A stretch of DNA of 64,000 nucleotides, taken from the NCBI GenBank assembly GCA_033961575.1, contig CM066735.1, positions 86,555,449 to 86,619,448 of the forward strand, given 5' to 3'. Within the stretch, counting starts at the first letter, position 1. Each line of letters begins with the position of its first letter. This DNA is from Aselliscus stoliczkanus (taxonomy: Eukaryota; Chordata; Mammalia; Chiroptera; Hipposideridae). Shown in pieces: positions 13,441 through 25,369 of this stretch. A model generated the notes under the pieces. The model did not search any database and was not told the DNA's origin. It was given only the letters and a program-made list of their open reading frames with translations. The translations under genes and the position numbers were made by a program.

Positions 13441-14859
13441 AGGCAGTCTTCTTTTTTTATTTTGGGACACCCTAATTGGTAACCAAACAAAACCCAAGCT
13501 AGTCAATACCATTAACCATGATCCTGAACTCCAGACAAAACATTTATATAGTAATAACTAGACCTTCCCAGGCTAATCTACCAGAGATTAAACTTTAAAG
13601 CCAAATAAAGTGTCCCAATGACATTCTGAGATGCGAGAGGTAGGTAATAATATTTTTTGACATTTAGAAATACTCTCAATATTTGAACCCATTCATGATT
13701 ACTTGTTTAATGAATACCCACATACTTCACATAACTGTTAAGGTTGTAGGTATGAATGGACATTTTCTTCCAATATAAACAAACAGTATCATAGACTCTC
13801 TGTATCCTTCCATCCTTCAGTGATTTCTTAGTAGTTTTTGTTGCCCTGGCAACATTAATAAAATAAAGGATTTGCCCTATTGCTATATTGCTATTTTCCA
13901 GATAGTTGGACAAGATTTTATTTTAGCTTTCTTTAGAGATAATCCATAGAAAATAAGGCTTCAATAAATTGGATACTTAACATTGTGTTTCTATTTAATT
14001 ATATTTAACATGCTAAAGAGCTATTAATGATGCACTGTCAATGTCTTTACAAGGAAACTGGCAAATTCTGATTTACTGATAGTGTGGTGATGAAGAAATT
14101 CCAAGTACTATCTAAGTACACATTGAAGGGCATGTACAATTGGAACTTTTTCTTTTAGCAGCTGTTTCAGTTTTGTGTTCAGAATGCTGTACCTGAAGTT
14201 CTAAAACAGTAATAAATTATTCCTTGAGCTATTCTTTCCTTTTAAAGGTCCATAGTAAAATAACATAAAACTGCATGCCAAAAGACAGGTCATCGGCACA
14301 CATTTGGATTTCAAATATTCCAGATTCACCACTTATTGTTGCCACTCCTGTGCTTAGGGGAGCAGGGATCTTAGACATCAGGAAATGGTCTCTCCAAGAA
14401 GCTTTCAGAAACTCTACTTAAAAGATGAATATTGCCTCCAAAAATATTTCGGCAGATAGAAAATGACTTTATGTACAGAGGTTTTGCATAATGACATTTT
14501 TATAGTGCAGCAAAATTTAGAATTTTCCATTCATGATTGATTCATCCATTACTCCATCGGAAATGATGACTTTTTAACACACAACAAGTGATATAATTTA
14601 GCCTTTCTGTTTTACATTTTCCAAAGTAAGCCTAAATTCTAGACAACACCATTAGGCCCATCAAGCACATAAAAAAATGTGTAGTAATGGGTGTCAGGTT
14701 GACTAATAAAAGTTGTACTTCAACAGAACACAATTTACCTTTCCAAGCAAATCTTTCTCCTATTCCCTAACATGAACATTTCACTTAATTCAGATGGTTT
14801 GCCTCTCTGCCCTCTGAAATAACTTGAAACCCTACCCTATACGTTTCGAGTGTTATTTT

Positions 14860-15125
14860 CACCTAAAGTGCCCGCCTTCTTTTTCTTTAACCCCATGAGC
14901 ACCACCCATCCTTTAAATTCATGTTTATCTTTGTTTTCCATCCTTAACTGTTCATAGATACCTCATCATTTTCAATGTCGCCAGACATATAACATGTTGT
15001 GTTATAGATTTTTAATTATATCATCCTAAGCATATAAAAATTATCTCCACAAACAGATTAGATGTCTTGAGGACAGATTATTTCTTGTTTCCCTTCTTTC
15101 ATTTCCAATACATAAAAGAATATTC
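14860..15125 (+). repeat. L2 3' fragment
   Basis: AGTGCCCGCCTTCTTTTTCT and later TTAGATGTCTTGAGGACAGA resemble the L2 3' end. Diverged; moderate certainty. Confidence 0.5.
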
Positions 15126-15799
15126 TGTACATATGACACTCAAGAATATTTGCTTGTTTGTTGATTTTTTTTTTTAAATTGACCTCAAGCTTCTCAATTT
15201 CCTAAAATGAAGAGTGAATGAGGGCCCAGAACCCAGGGGAAAAAAAAAAAAAAGATTAATCAAGTGAACACTCAGGGAAGAATTCCTCAAATTTCACCAC
15301 ATGAGGGTCATATAAAAACTCCATGTATGCTTTAAAATTGCAAGTTATTTATATACAACTTGCTATTATCTAACAATTTCTTATTACACAGCTTGTGATT
15401 GATTTTTTTAAATTTGCACAATACTTAATTTAAGATATATGTCCCAAATTCAGCAACTAGTCATGGGATAAATAATAATGCCAATTTGCTCAAAACCATG
15501 CCATTTCAGCATTTAATTATTTCATCATTTGGCAACTAAACTATTAAACTGACTATGTAACAATCTGTACTTAATGATGGTTATAAATCCTTACATCCAT
15601 TACAATGTTTTAGTCTCCTGATAATATATATGACAGAGGTAATATATTTTTTAAAATTGGGTTTAGTGGAATAAATGCATCCCTCTCCAAAAGCCAAAAT
15701 GATTTCACATTTGATTCTTTTAAATCTTTAAAACCAGATACATTTAATTATATTTAAAATTGGTCTAGAATTTAGAGAAAAGAAATCCAAATTATTTTT

Positions 15800-16100
15800 A
15801 CAAAGCTGTTATAGTTTTGATAGCTAAATCTGACAAAAATAGTACACCTAAGAGAAAATACCAGTTAATAATTTTATTAATAAAGACTGATGTTAAAATA
15901 AAAAATAAAATGTTAACAAATGTAATCGAGAAATACACTTTAATACATCATGACCAAAAGGAGTTCATTGTAGGATGGTTTCACTTTAATAAAAATGTGT
16001 TAATAAAATTAACTAAAATATAATGGATTACAAATACATTAATAACACTGATAAAATAAATTTGAAAAATCTCGATATTTTCTCAAAAGAACTTTGATTA
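15800..16100 (+). mobile_element. Degenerate L1 ORF2 fragment
   Basis: Phrases such as CATCATGACCAAAAGGAGTT and GGATGGTTTCACTTTAATAA correspond to the L1 reverse-transcriptase region around the HDQVGF-like segment. Heavily mutated, no open frame of note. The following 16100-16980 may be part of the same old LINE but I cannot assign it firmly. Confidence 0.6.
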
Positions 16101-16984
16101 AATTCTCATTAAGATTAAAAATAAGTCAAAGGATATCCTGCAATGCAATTGGCTGAGATAATGGATTGTGAAATATAAATATTTAAAATGAGGTGGAAAA
16201 CAAGGTTATATTTTGGCCTAGGAAACCTGATTCTCAATGTAATTATTAGAAATTACAAGGAAATTTAAAAAATGAGTTGGTTATAAAATTATTTCATATA
16301 TGGGACAGAAAAACAGCATAAATAGCACCATGAAGATTGAACCAGACATTTCTGAAAGGTGGGAAACTGCAAGGCAGCTCATCAGGAATATAAGAAAGAA
16401 AAACTACTGTGCAGGATAAAATGAGAATTACAGGACACAACAACCAGATATAATGTGTGCATCGATTGCTCCCTTACTTGGGTAATTCAGGTTTATAAAA
16501 ACAATTTTTTTGACTGTTGAGAAAATTTGATTAGAATAGATAAAAATGTATTGACATGGAAAAGTACAGATGGTTAGCTGAAAAGTTTAAAAATAGCATG
16601 TCCTGTGTAGTCTCATTTTAATAAAAGCTAATACATACATACATATATGTGATATATATGCTATATATGAGTATTATGTGAGATGAAATAGATAAGTAAA
16701 CGTAAGTATAGGTGCAGATAAAGATCTGGAGATACATACTGTTAGATGTTAACTACAGCAATCTTTGGGCAAGAGAAAATTGGTGTTTTTATATTCTTAT
16801 TTTTAATCATGCATATGTTCTAAATTTCAACATGCTTTTGAATAATTAAAGAATGTTTTAAATTTAAATTAATAATATTAGTGTACAAAAATAGATTATT
16901 TTTCTGTACATCAAAATGATCCATTAGAAAATATAATTTAATGAACATAAGCATTCATATAGCTTCATGGATGATTTCACTGAC

Positions 16985-17255
16985 ATGTAGTATATAAAAC
17001 TGAAAGCAAGAAACAAACAAGACAAGCAAACAAACAAAAACTCATAGAAACAGACAATTAATTTACTGGTTACCAGAGGGTACAGGAGGAGGGATGAGGT
17101 AGAAGAGGGTATTTGACTTTGTGTGGTGATGACACAATGCAACATACAGATGATGTATTATATAGAACTTGTACATTGAAACCTATATAATTTTATTAAC
17201 CAATGTCATCCCAATAAATATAATAATAAAAAATAAATAAAATAAAAAAATATAT
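16985..17255 (+). mobile_element. Truncated L1 3' end
   Basis: Only the 3' UTR is present: TTACTGGTTACCAGAGGGTA, GATGATGTATTATATAGAAC, AACCTATATAATTTTATTAA and CCAATAAATATAATAATAAA followed by an A-rich tail. This layout is typical of younger Laurasiatherian L1 tails, including bats, and supports the host guess. It was inserted next to an older L1. Confidence 0.8.
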
Positions 17256-19861
17256 AATTTAAAAATATTATAGCTTTAGTAACAAAAATATTAAGATACC
17301 AAATAAAATATTTAAGAAATATAAAGTAAATATATTGAGAAAACTCTAGTAGTCTATTAAAGGACTCAAAATACATAAACTAATTGTTTATTGAATAACA
17401 CACTGCTGAACAAAAATAGGTTGAGAAGAAAACGAAGGAAAAATAAAAACAATATCTTGAGACAAATGAAAATGGAAATACAGCATACCAAAACTTATGA
17501 GATGCAGCAAAAACAGTTCTAAGAGGAAAAGTTCAGGGATAAATGCTCACATTAAAAAAAGAAATGAAAAAGAATCAAATAAACAACCTAACCTCACATC
17601 TCAAAGAACTAAAAAACGGACAAACTAAGCCCAAAATTAGTACAAGGAAGGAAATAACAAAGATCAGAGCAGAAATAAATAGAGACTAAAAAGACAACAA
17701 AAAAGATCAATAAACCTAGGAGGTGATTTTTTTTTTTAAAGATAAACAAAATAGATAAAGCTCTGGCTAGGCTTACCAAGGAAAATAAAGAGAAGACAAA
17801 TAAAATTAGAAACGAAAGCGGAGACATTACAACTGATACTGTACAAAAATAAAGGATCATAAAAGACTACTATGAGCAATTATACACCAAAAAAATGGAC
17901 AATCTAAAAGAAATGGATATGTTCTTAGAAACATTCAAGCCATCAAAACTGAATCCTGAAGAAACAGAAAATCTGAGTAGATTAATTACTAATAAGGAGA
18001 TGGAATCAGTAATCAAAAACGTCCTAACAAAGAACATTCCAGGACCAGATGCCATCACTGGTGAATTCTGTGAAATATTCAAAGAATAATACCAATTCTG
18101 CTCACACTCTTTTAACAAAGGGAAGAGGAGGGAATACTTATAAACTCATTTTACCCAGATACCACAACTAGGCAAGGACAGTACAAGAAAAGATATTACT
18201 GGCCAATATCCCTGATGAAAACATTCAAAAATCCTCAATAAAGTATTAGCACATCCAATTCAACAATACATTAATAGAACCATACACTATCATGAAGTGG
18301 GATTTATTAAAAAAATGCAAGGATGGTTTAATACCCACAAATCAATGAATATGATGCACATCAACAAAATAAGAACAAAAATCATATAGTCATCTCAACA
18401 GATGCAGAAAAAGCATTTGAGAAAATTCAACATCCATTCTTGATAAAAAGAACTTTCAATAAATTAGGTCCAGTGGGAATGTACCTCAATATAATAAAGG
18501 CCATATATTTAGGAAGCCCACAACTAATATCATATTCAATAATGAAATGCTGAAAGTTGTTCATGTAAGATCAGGAAAAAGACAAGGATGTTTGCTCACT
18601 CTTGCCACCTTGATTCAACATAGTATTGGAAGCCCTAGCCAGAGAAATTAGGCAAGCAAATGAAATGAAAGACATCCAAAGTGGAAAGGAAGAAGTAAAC
18701 CTGTCATTATTTGCAGATGACATAATTTTATATATATAGAAAACCCCATAAGCCCAGCAAAAAAAACTGTTAGAACTAATAAGCAAATCTAGTAAAGTTA
18801 CAGGATACAAAATCAATATCTAAAAATCAGTTATGTTTCTATATGCTAATAACGAACTATCAGAAACAGAAATTAAGAAAACAATCCCATTTACAATTTT
18901 ATCAAAAAGAGGAAAATACATAGGAATATATTTAACCAGGGAATGAAAACACAAAGAGAAAAATATTCTGTGCTCATAGATTGGAAGAATTAATATTATT
19001 AAAATGTCAATCTTACCCAAAGGAATCTACATATTCAATGAAATCTCTATCAAAATTCCAATGGCATTTTTTTTTTCACAGAAACAGAAAAAACAATCCT
19101 AAAATACATATGGAACTACAAAAAACCCTAAATAGCCAAAGCAATACTGAGAAAGAACAAAACTAGAGGCATATACTTGCTAATTTCAAGCTATACTACA
19201 CAGCTATAATAATCAAAACCATATGACATTGGCATAAAAACAGACACAGGGATCAATGAAACAATAAAGAGCCCAAGAAATAAAACTATGTGTATATGGT
19301 CAATTAATTTATAACAAAGGAGCCAAGAATATGCAATTTGGAAAGTTATTTAATAAATAGCATTGGGAAAACTGGATAGCACATACAAAAAAATGAAACT
19401 CAGTTCCTATCTTTTACCATACACAAAACTCAACTCAAAATGGATTAAAGACTTGAACATTAAACCTGAAACTGTAATACTCTTAGAAGAAAACACAGGG
19501 GATAAGCTCTCTGACATAGATCTTGGAAATGAGGTTTTTGTTTGTTTGTTAGTTTATTTGTTTTTTTGACAACAAAAATGAAGGCAATAAAAGCATAATA
19601 AAAACATATGGGACTACATCAAACTGATAAGCTTCTGAATAGCAAAGGAAACCATCAACAAAGTATATCTTATTAAATTAGAAAAAATATTTGTAAATCA
19701 TATATCTTATAAGGGGTTAATATTCACAGTATATAAAGAACTCATATTACTCAATAGCAAAACCCCAATTATTTGATTTTTAAAATGGGGAGATGAACTA
19801 AACAGACATTTCCCCAAAGACATACAAATGGCCAACAGGATCCAGGGATCCCACTTCTGAA

Positions 19862-19864
<3 letters not shown>

Positions 19865-19916
<52 letters not shown>
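19865..19916. repeat. (TA)n microsatellite in L1
   Basis: About 26 TA units near the L1 ORF2/3' UTR junction. Confidence 0.95.
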
Positions 19917-19918
<2 letters not shown>

Positions 19919-20036
19919 CAAACAGAATTCCAAAGAGATACCTGCTGTAGATGGACCTCGAGGTCATTATCCTAAGTGAAATAAGCTTGGCAGAGAAAGA
20001 TAAATACTGCTTGGTATCACTTGTATGTGTAATTTA

Positions 20037-20139
20037 AAGAATGAATGAATACATGAGTGAGTGAATGAATGAATGAATGAATGAATGAATGAAAGAAAGA
20101 AAGAAAGAAAGAAAGAGAGAAAGAAAGAAAGAAAGAAAC
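20037..20139. repeat. (GAAT)n followed by (GAAA)n
   Basis: GAAT units at 20037-20090 change into GAAA units up to 20139, inside the L1 3' UTR. A two-phase tetranucleotide expansion. Confidence 0.93.
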
Positions 20140-20340
20140 AGAGAACTTACAGAAACAGAGTCGAAAAGTGTTTGCCAGGGGTTGGGGGTGGTGGGGGAAA
20201 TAGTGTGAGGTTGGTAAAAGGGTACACATGTTCAGCTATAAGATGAATAAGGTCTGAGAATTTAATGTAAATCACGGTGACTATAGTTGATAAGACTATA
20301 TTATATATTTGAAATTTGCTAAGAGAGAAGACTTAAATGC

Positions 20341-20362
20341 TCTCTCTCTCTCTCTCTCTCTG

Positions 20363-20398
<36 letters not shown>
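20341..20398. repeat. (CT)n then (AC)n tract
   Basis: CT repeat 20341-20361 and AC repeat 20367-20398, both inside the L1 3' UTR. Confidence 0.93.
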
Positions 20399-20400
<2 letters not shown>

Positions 20401-20561
20401 TAAAAATGTGAGGTGATGGTTGTGTTAATTACCAACATGGTGGGAATTCTTTCGTAATGTGTACCAAATCATCATTATGTTCACTTTAAGTATCTCACAA
20501 TTTTATTTGGAAAAGTTCAACATTGTAAATATCCCATATTCTTAAATTTCCCATAAGTTAA

Positions 20562-20588
20562 TGTGTGTGTGTGTGTGTGTGTGTGTGT
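20562..20588. repeat. (GT)n microsatellite
   Basis: About 13 GT units between two L1 pieces. Confidence 0.92.
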
Positions 20589-20589
20589 A

Positions 20590-21120
20590 TTTAAAGTGAT
20601 CCCAATCAAAATTTTAGTGGATTTTTAAAAATTCACAAACTACTACTAAAGGTATTCTGGAGATGTAAAATAGCTGAACGAATTCTTGAGAAATACAACA
20701 TAGCTAGAAAATTTGTTGAGAGACAAGAAAAAATTAACATTAGGGACAAGTCCTGTCAGGTATAGATGGAATTAAAAAATGATAGTTATTACAATCATAG
20801 AACGATGGTCAAAAATAAAACAGAATAGAGTGAAAAAATGCAACCAAAGGAATAAAGAGACTTATCCTATGATAAAATTTGGCATAAAATTTTATATCAG
20901 TGGAAAAAATATAGAGGATTTATGGTAGAAGTTGTTTATGACAATTTGTTACTCATTTGAGGGCAAGAAAAAAGTTGGATCATAATCTCATCCAATATTA
21001 CAAAATAGACTCCAAAAGTAACACAAATTTAAAATAAAATATACTATAAACACAATAATAAAACATATGGTGATACTTTGTTTGTCAATTATATCTCAAT
21101 TTTAAAAGTTACTAAACTAA
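20590..21120 (+). mobile_element. L1 ORF2 3' fragment and tail
   Basis: Starts after a GT repeat with TGATCCCAATCAAAATTTTA, an L1 ORF2 C-terminal signature, and ends TCAATTATATCTCAATTTTA (21087-21106), typical of an L1MA-like 3' terminus. Probably a second L1 piece or a rearranged continuation of 17390-20530. Mutated throughout. Confidence 0.65.
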
Positions 21121-21236
21121 AAAACACAAAAGCCACAATAACCAAAAGAAAGAAAAAAATCACCAAACAAAAACATATGGTGTTTTAAATCTTATAGTTA
21201 AAAAGGTATTTTGCATTGAGTCCAGATGCTCTGAAG

Positions 21237-21450
21237 CAGGGGCTGGCAAAATACGGCCTATGAGCCAAATGTGACCTGTATCTGTTTCTGTAAATAAAGT
21301 TTTATTGGAACTCACCATGACCATTTATATATTGTCTATATCTGCTTTCACACTAATGTCACATAATTGCCTAGGTGTAACAGAGACCATATGGCCCACA
21401 AAAACTGAAAATATATGTTGTTTGGCTCTTTACAGAAAAAGATTATTGAC
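21237..21450 (+). mobile_element. Non-autonomous hAT-Charlie element
   Basis: Starts CAGGGGCTGGCAAAATACGG, with TGTAAATAAAGTTTTATTGG, CAGAGACCATATGGCCC and CTCTTTACAGAAAAAGATTA towards the right. This matches a widespread mammalian hAT element that opens CAGGGGTCGGCAAACTA. The right terminus is degraded. It sits inside the L1 cluster. Confidence 0.85.
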
Positions 21451-21599
21451 TGTGTTATAAAGGTTATAACTGATAAATGCTAAATACTAAAAACATAATA
21501 CTAGTTATTAAAGTTCTGTATAATGAACACCATAAAATTAAATTCCAAGTAAACTGAGCAAATATCTAGATTTCCTATGACAATGTTAACATACCAATT

Positions 21600-22375
21600 G
21601 TAATAAGTTCTTCGAAAAATAAGAAAAGATCAATACCCCAAAAGATAAATGAGGAAAGTAAAGGAACTTGGAACTCAGAAAAAAAGAAAATAAAATTTGT
21701 CAATAAACATATGAAAAAACAACTCAACTCCTCTAGGACTCAGAGAAATAAAAGTAAAACATCAATAAGTTATTATTCACAATTTATCACATTAATCAAA
21801 TATTTGAAACTTGAGATTACCCAGTGTTAGTTGAGGCCATGGGCAAATACTCATACTTAAAGTGCAATTTAACAATGTATATTAAATTTTAGCACACACA
21901 TACCTTTTGTACCATCAATTTATCCTACAGTTATTTTCTCACAAGTGCTCAATATTAGTCTTGATTTATGAGCAAGTACTAGACACAACTTAAAGGACTA
22001 TGAATAGGAAATTGGTTAAATACCCTCTGGCATATTTATATAATTACATATTATAAAATGTTAAAATATGACATAGATCTTTATGTCACTCATGTAATGT
22101 GACTCATGTAATGACATGCAAGACATTCTATTATGTTGCAATATAATATGTGCATGTTGATCTTGGATTATCTTAAAAATATATACATATTTACCCACGG
22201 ACATATGTATTTTCATATGTACACAAAAATTGGATGGTGGCATACACATTTATTTACAATGTTTACTTCTAGAGAGTAGAATTGATGAGTTAAGAGGTCC
22301 TAAGTGGAAAGTATGTTTTGCTTTATATACACTTTTGAATTATGAACATTGAATTTCATTTTCTAAAGTCACTTT
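21600..22375 (+). mobile_element. Old L1M-type fragment
   Basis: Contains AATAAACATATGAAAAAACA, ATTACCCAGTGTTAGTTGAG, ATCAATTTATCCTACAG and GACTATGAATAGGAAATTGG, which follow in order the terminal part of L1M ORF2 and its 3' UTR. Very divergent, no meaningful open frame. Confidence 0.7.
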
Positions 22376-24485
22376 AGATTATTTTTGAAAAATTATTGTA
22401 GAATTTGGAAGCTAACAGTGGCAAAAGCAAAGCTAGCACTGTGTTTTTCATTTTGTACCCCCCCCCATAGTTAAGGTGTCTAAGAGACATTATGTGGAAA
22501 TGATTTTGTTCACACTCACATGACCTGACTTTGAAAGGAGGTGATGGTCAAAAGAAACTGCTCGTCCTAAGTTAATTCTCATCCATTTGAATTCTCTTCT
22601 GGTAGAAATAGCATATATGGGTGAGAGTTGCTATTGTTTTGTTTTTGCTCTATAGTTTAAAAAAGAAGATTTGACCTAGTGATATATTTTTACCGGGCTA
22701 ACTCCTTTGATAGCAAAAGCATTCTGACTTTCATAATGAATATAGGAGGATTAGGATTTTTGCTCACCTCAGGTGTTGGAGTAAAAGGATAGTATCTAAA
22801 AACTTGCTTCCTGAACAGAATTCTAAAGATTTAAATATTCTTTCCAAATTTGGTGATGTGCTTTTACAGAAAACACACCTACAAATTTTGGGGGGCACAA
22901 CATTTAAAATTAAGCCTTAGGTCTTACCTGTTTGCATGACTAAATCAAATATAAAGAGCTTTCGTGAACAGCGATTTTGTAGAGGGCAAGTTTATATTTA
23001 AAGTTTAGCTGTAAACTTCAGGTTTATTAATCCCAAAAGTTATAATTCAGCCATGCATAGCAACAAATCATCCAATGATTCAATAAGGGCACCCTTCATT
23101 TCTTCGAATGCTGTAATTAGATAACTGATTTGTAATTAAGTAAAAATGAAAGCTGACCTTTCTCCTTGAGATGAAATAATACTAGCCATATGAAGAAGAA
23201 GATTTATGATTTAAATGAGCCTAAATAAAATTTAAGGGAATGGAACTATGCTTCTTGGGAACCATCATCTTTTCTCCTTGTCAGCACTCATTTCACAAAA
23301 TATCCCATGTATTGCAACACAGAAATTTCAATTGTGCATTCATATGAGATTCCACTGTGACATGCTGCTATGCAGAGTAGGTATTTGGTGCAATCCATCA
23401 TCTATTAAAATTCTGTCAGTGTGATGGTGAGATTTCAGAGTATAATACAGAACCCTGCACGGAGAAGCAGGAACAAATAACTGATTGCATTGACAAAGTC
23501 AGCATTTTTACTTCCTCACAGCGAAAAGTGAATTCCTAATTTATTCGAACAGTGCTCCCTCCTCAGTGTCTGTTCAGGTGAACAACAACAAAATGCAAAC
23601 AGAAGCACTCTTTCTGCCTTAAGTAGGGATTGACAACTTTCCAAGGGACCAGAGAAAGTCCCAGGGTCTGATAACTAACAGAGAACCAACCGTTTTCTTT
23701 TTAATAAGCACCAATATGAGAGTTCTCACTCAGGCAAGGAGACTTTTATCCCTTCTTTCTTAAAAGTAAAAAAAAAAATCCTCTCAGAATCCTTTCTCCA
23801 AATCTACGAAAACAGTACATTACTCACAACTTAGAAAATACAATCTCTAAAACAGCAAACTTAAATGATAAACTCCAGCTTTACGCTTATGCTTTCTGTT
23901 CTTCTCTCATTCCTTTGCCACTCCCGTCCATCCCTTCTTTCCATCATTTTGTTTCTCTCTGACAGATGGCTGCTTCTCTGCTTTAACCATTCATCCACCC
24001 TGGTAAAGACCAGAGGCACTAAGACTCTGGAAGCACTGCTTTCTCTTCCAAAACCTGGTGGAGATCTTAGAGTCTTTCCAGACAAGATTAAAAGAAAACC
24101 TGGAGGGCTTCTGGCTCCAGTGCACTCAGTGATGGGGCAAGGTGGGGGGGAAATATGACTATACACTTAGGTTTGTACATGAGATTTTTCTCAAAACGGT
24201 GGAAGAGAAAAAAGTGAGAGAGAGGAAAGCTGTGAGCAAGTTAGCATGAAGGCAACGTATTGGAGATATATAGGTTCAGACACCTTGAATTTATGTGTAG
24301 ATTCTAGTTAATGACATAAAGGAGATACTCAATGGGCCTTTTTATTTATTTTTTTAGTAGTAGGTGTTGAGTGGTTTAGTAAGTAAATAATATGGTACCA
24401 ATCTAAGCAATTTGTCTTACGTGGAGGCTATCTCCACCAAACTCATATAATTGGGCCAATCTAAGACATAATGTGCACTACTTAT

Positions 24486-24529
24486 ATAAATAAATAAATA
24501 AATAAATAAATACATAAATAAATAAATAA
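24486..24529. repeat. (AAAT)n microsatellite
   Basis: About 11 AAAT units with one TACA interruption, next to an MIR. Confidence 0.92.
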
Positions 24530-24700
24530 TTTATTGAGTGTTTGCTATTTGCCAGGCACTATTTTAAGTACTTTAATAACTTATTTCATTTAATGATGCA
24601 TAACTATTTAAGTATTATTATGTTCACATAACAGATGACAAAAACTGTAGCCCAGAAAGCTTAATTGCCCTAAGTTCCATAGTTAGGAAAGATTTTTATC
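24530..24700 (-). repeat. MIR fragment
   Basis: TTATTGAGTGTTTGCTATTT, GCCAGGCACTATTTTAAGTA and AGATGACAAAAACTGTAGCC are reverse-complement MIR. It abuts the AAAT microsatellite at 24486-24529. Confidence 0.75.
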
Positions 24701-25120
24701 TCAAAGAGCCTAATCAAGAATCCAAGCAATTAATCATCATTCATTCATTCATTCTTTTCAGATCCAGGTATTTTGATTTTTTGCCTTAGATTGCTGAAGT
24801 ATGCTTGTATTTTAGTATCACAGAGTGATTAATTAACCTTCACTTTGATAATGAAACTGAGACCAGTTGGGTAAGGTTATTTATGCAATCTAGACAACCA
24901 GCAACACCATAGCAGGGCAAAGATTGATGGTATAAACTCTGTGTTTCCATGACACTGTTCAGCCAATTTTTCCATGTTAAAGACAATGAAGTGGTGAGTG
25001 GCCCAGCCATTCCTTTTCCCAGGAATCTGCCCCAGCCACAAACACTACATTTTAAACCGAGTGACCTAAGCTCAAACATGATGCACAGTCTAGGCATGGG
25101 AAGTGATCAGATGTCAGTGA

Positions 25121-25280
25121 GAGCTGGCCGAGTGGCTCAGTTGGTTAAGAGCTCGCTGAACGGTGTGAGCTGAGCGCTGAGCAACAGCAGTTCAATGCCA
25201 GCCTGAGCTGAGCTGCCGCTAAGCTGCCAATAGGTGGCAGGATGGCTCAGCTAAAAAAATAAAAAAAATAAAAACAAATA
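25121..25280 (+). mobile_element. tRNA-derived SINE, GGCTCAG-head subfamily
   Basis: Head AGCTGGCCGAGTGGCTCAGT with TTGGTTAAGAGCTCGCT, then a body ending CAGGATGGCTCAGCT and an A-rich tail. Flanked by AGATGTCAGTGA (25109-25120) and AGATGTCAATGA (25281-25292), 11 of 12 identical. It belongs to the same subfamily as the copies at 59993, 61051 and 63196, distinct from the GCTTGGGAAGCCAGC-head group. Confidence 0.9.
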
Positions 25281-25328
25281 AGATGTCAATGATCAGTAGC
25301 TATAGCAAGGAAGATCCAAGGGGACAAA

Positions 25329-25329
<1 letters not shown>

Positions 25330-25368
<39 letters not shown>

Positions 25369-25369
25369 A
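25330..25369. repeat. (CA)n microsatellite
   Basis: About 16 clean CA units plus a degenerate end. In RBMS3 pre-mRNA it reads (UG)n, 2.0 kb downstream of the 51-nt exon. Confidence 0.94.

Larger units (their letters stand above)
17390..20530 (+). mobile_element. L1 ORF2 and 3' UTR, degenerate
   Basis: About 3.1 kb of L1. The region ACAAAGAACATTCCAGGACC (NIPGPD motif) is near 18030-18050; the reverse-transcriptase catalytic motif reads SLFADD at 18704-18721 (FADD at 18710-18721); the ORF2 C-terminal part runs to about 19860. The 3' UTR follows from about 19920, interrupted by TA, GAAT/GAAA, CT and AC tracts, to about 20515. Many stops and frameshifts break ORF2, so it cannot make a working enzyme. 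No ORF1 is present. Confidence 0.88.

Noticed and set aside
14241..14260. GGTCCATAG as a trace of the next RBMS3 exon (expected to encode MDHPM)
   Set aside because: The flanking bases do not encode the expected residues and no splice sites lie at the right distance.
17895..18089. 64-codon frame with a clear protein-like character
   Set aside because: It is a surviving piece of L1 ORF2 in a broken element, not an independent gene.
23861..24166. About 100-codon open frames on both strands
   Set aside because: Neither shows a domain or homology I recognise, both are pyrimidine/purine-biased, and there is no splice or promoter context.
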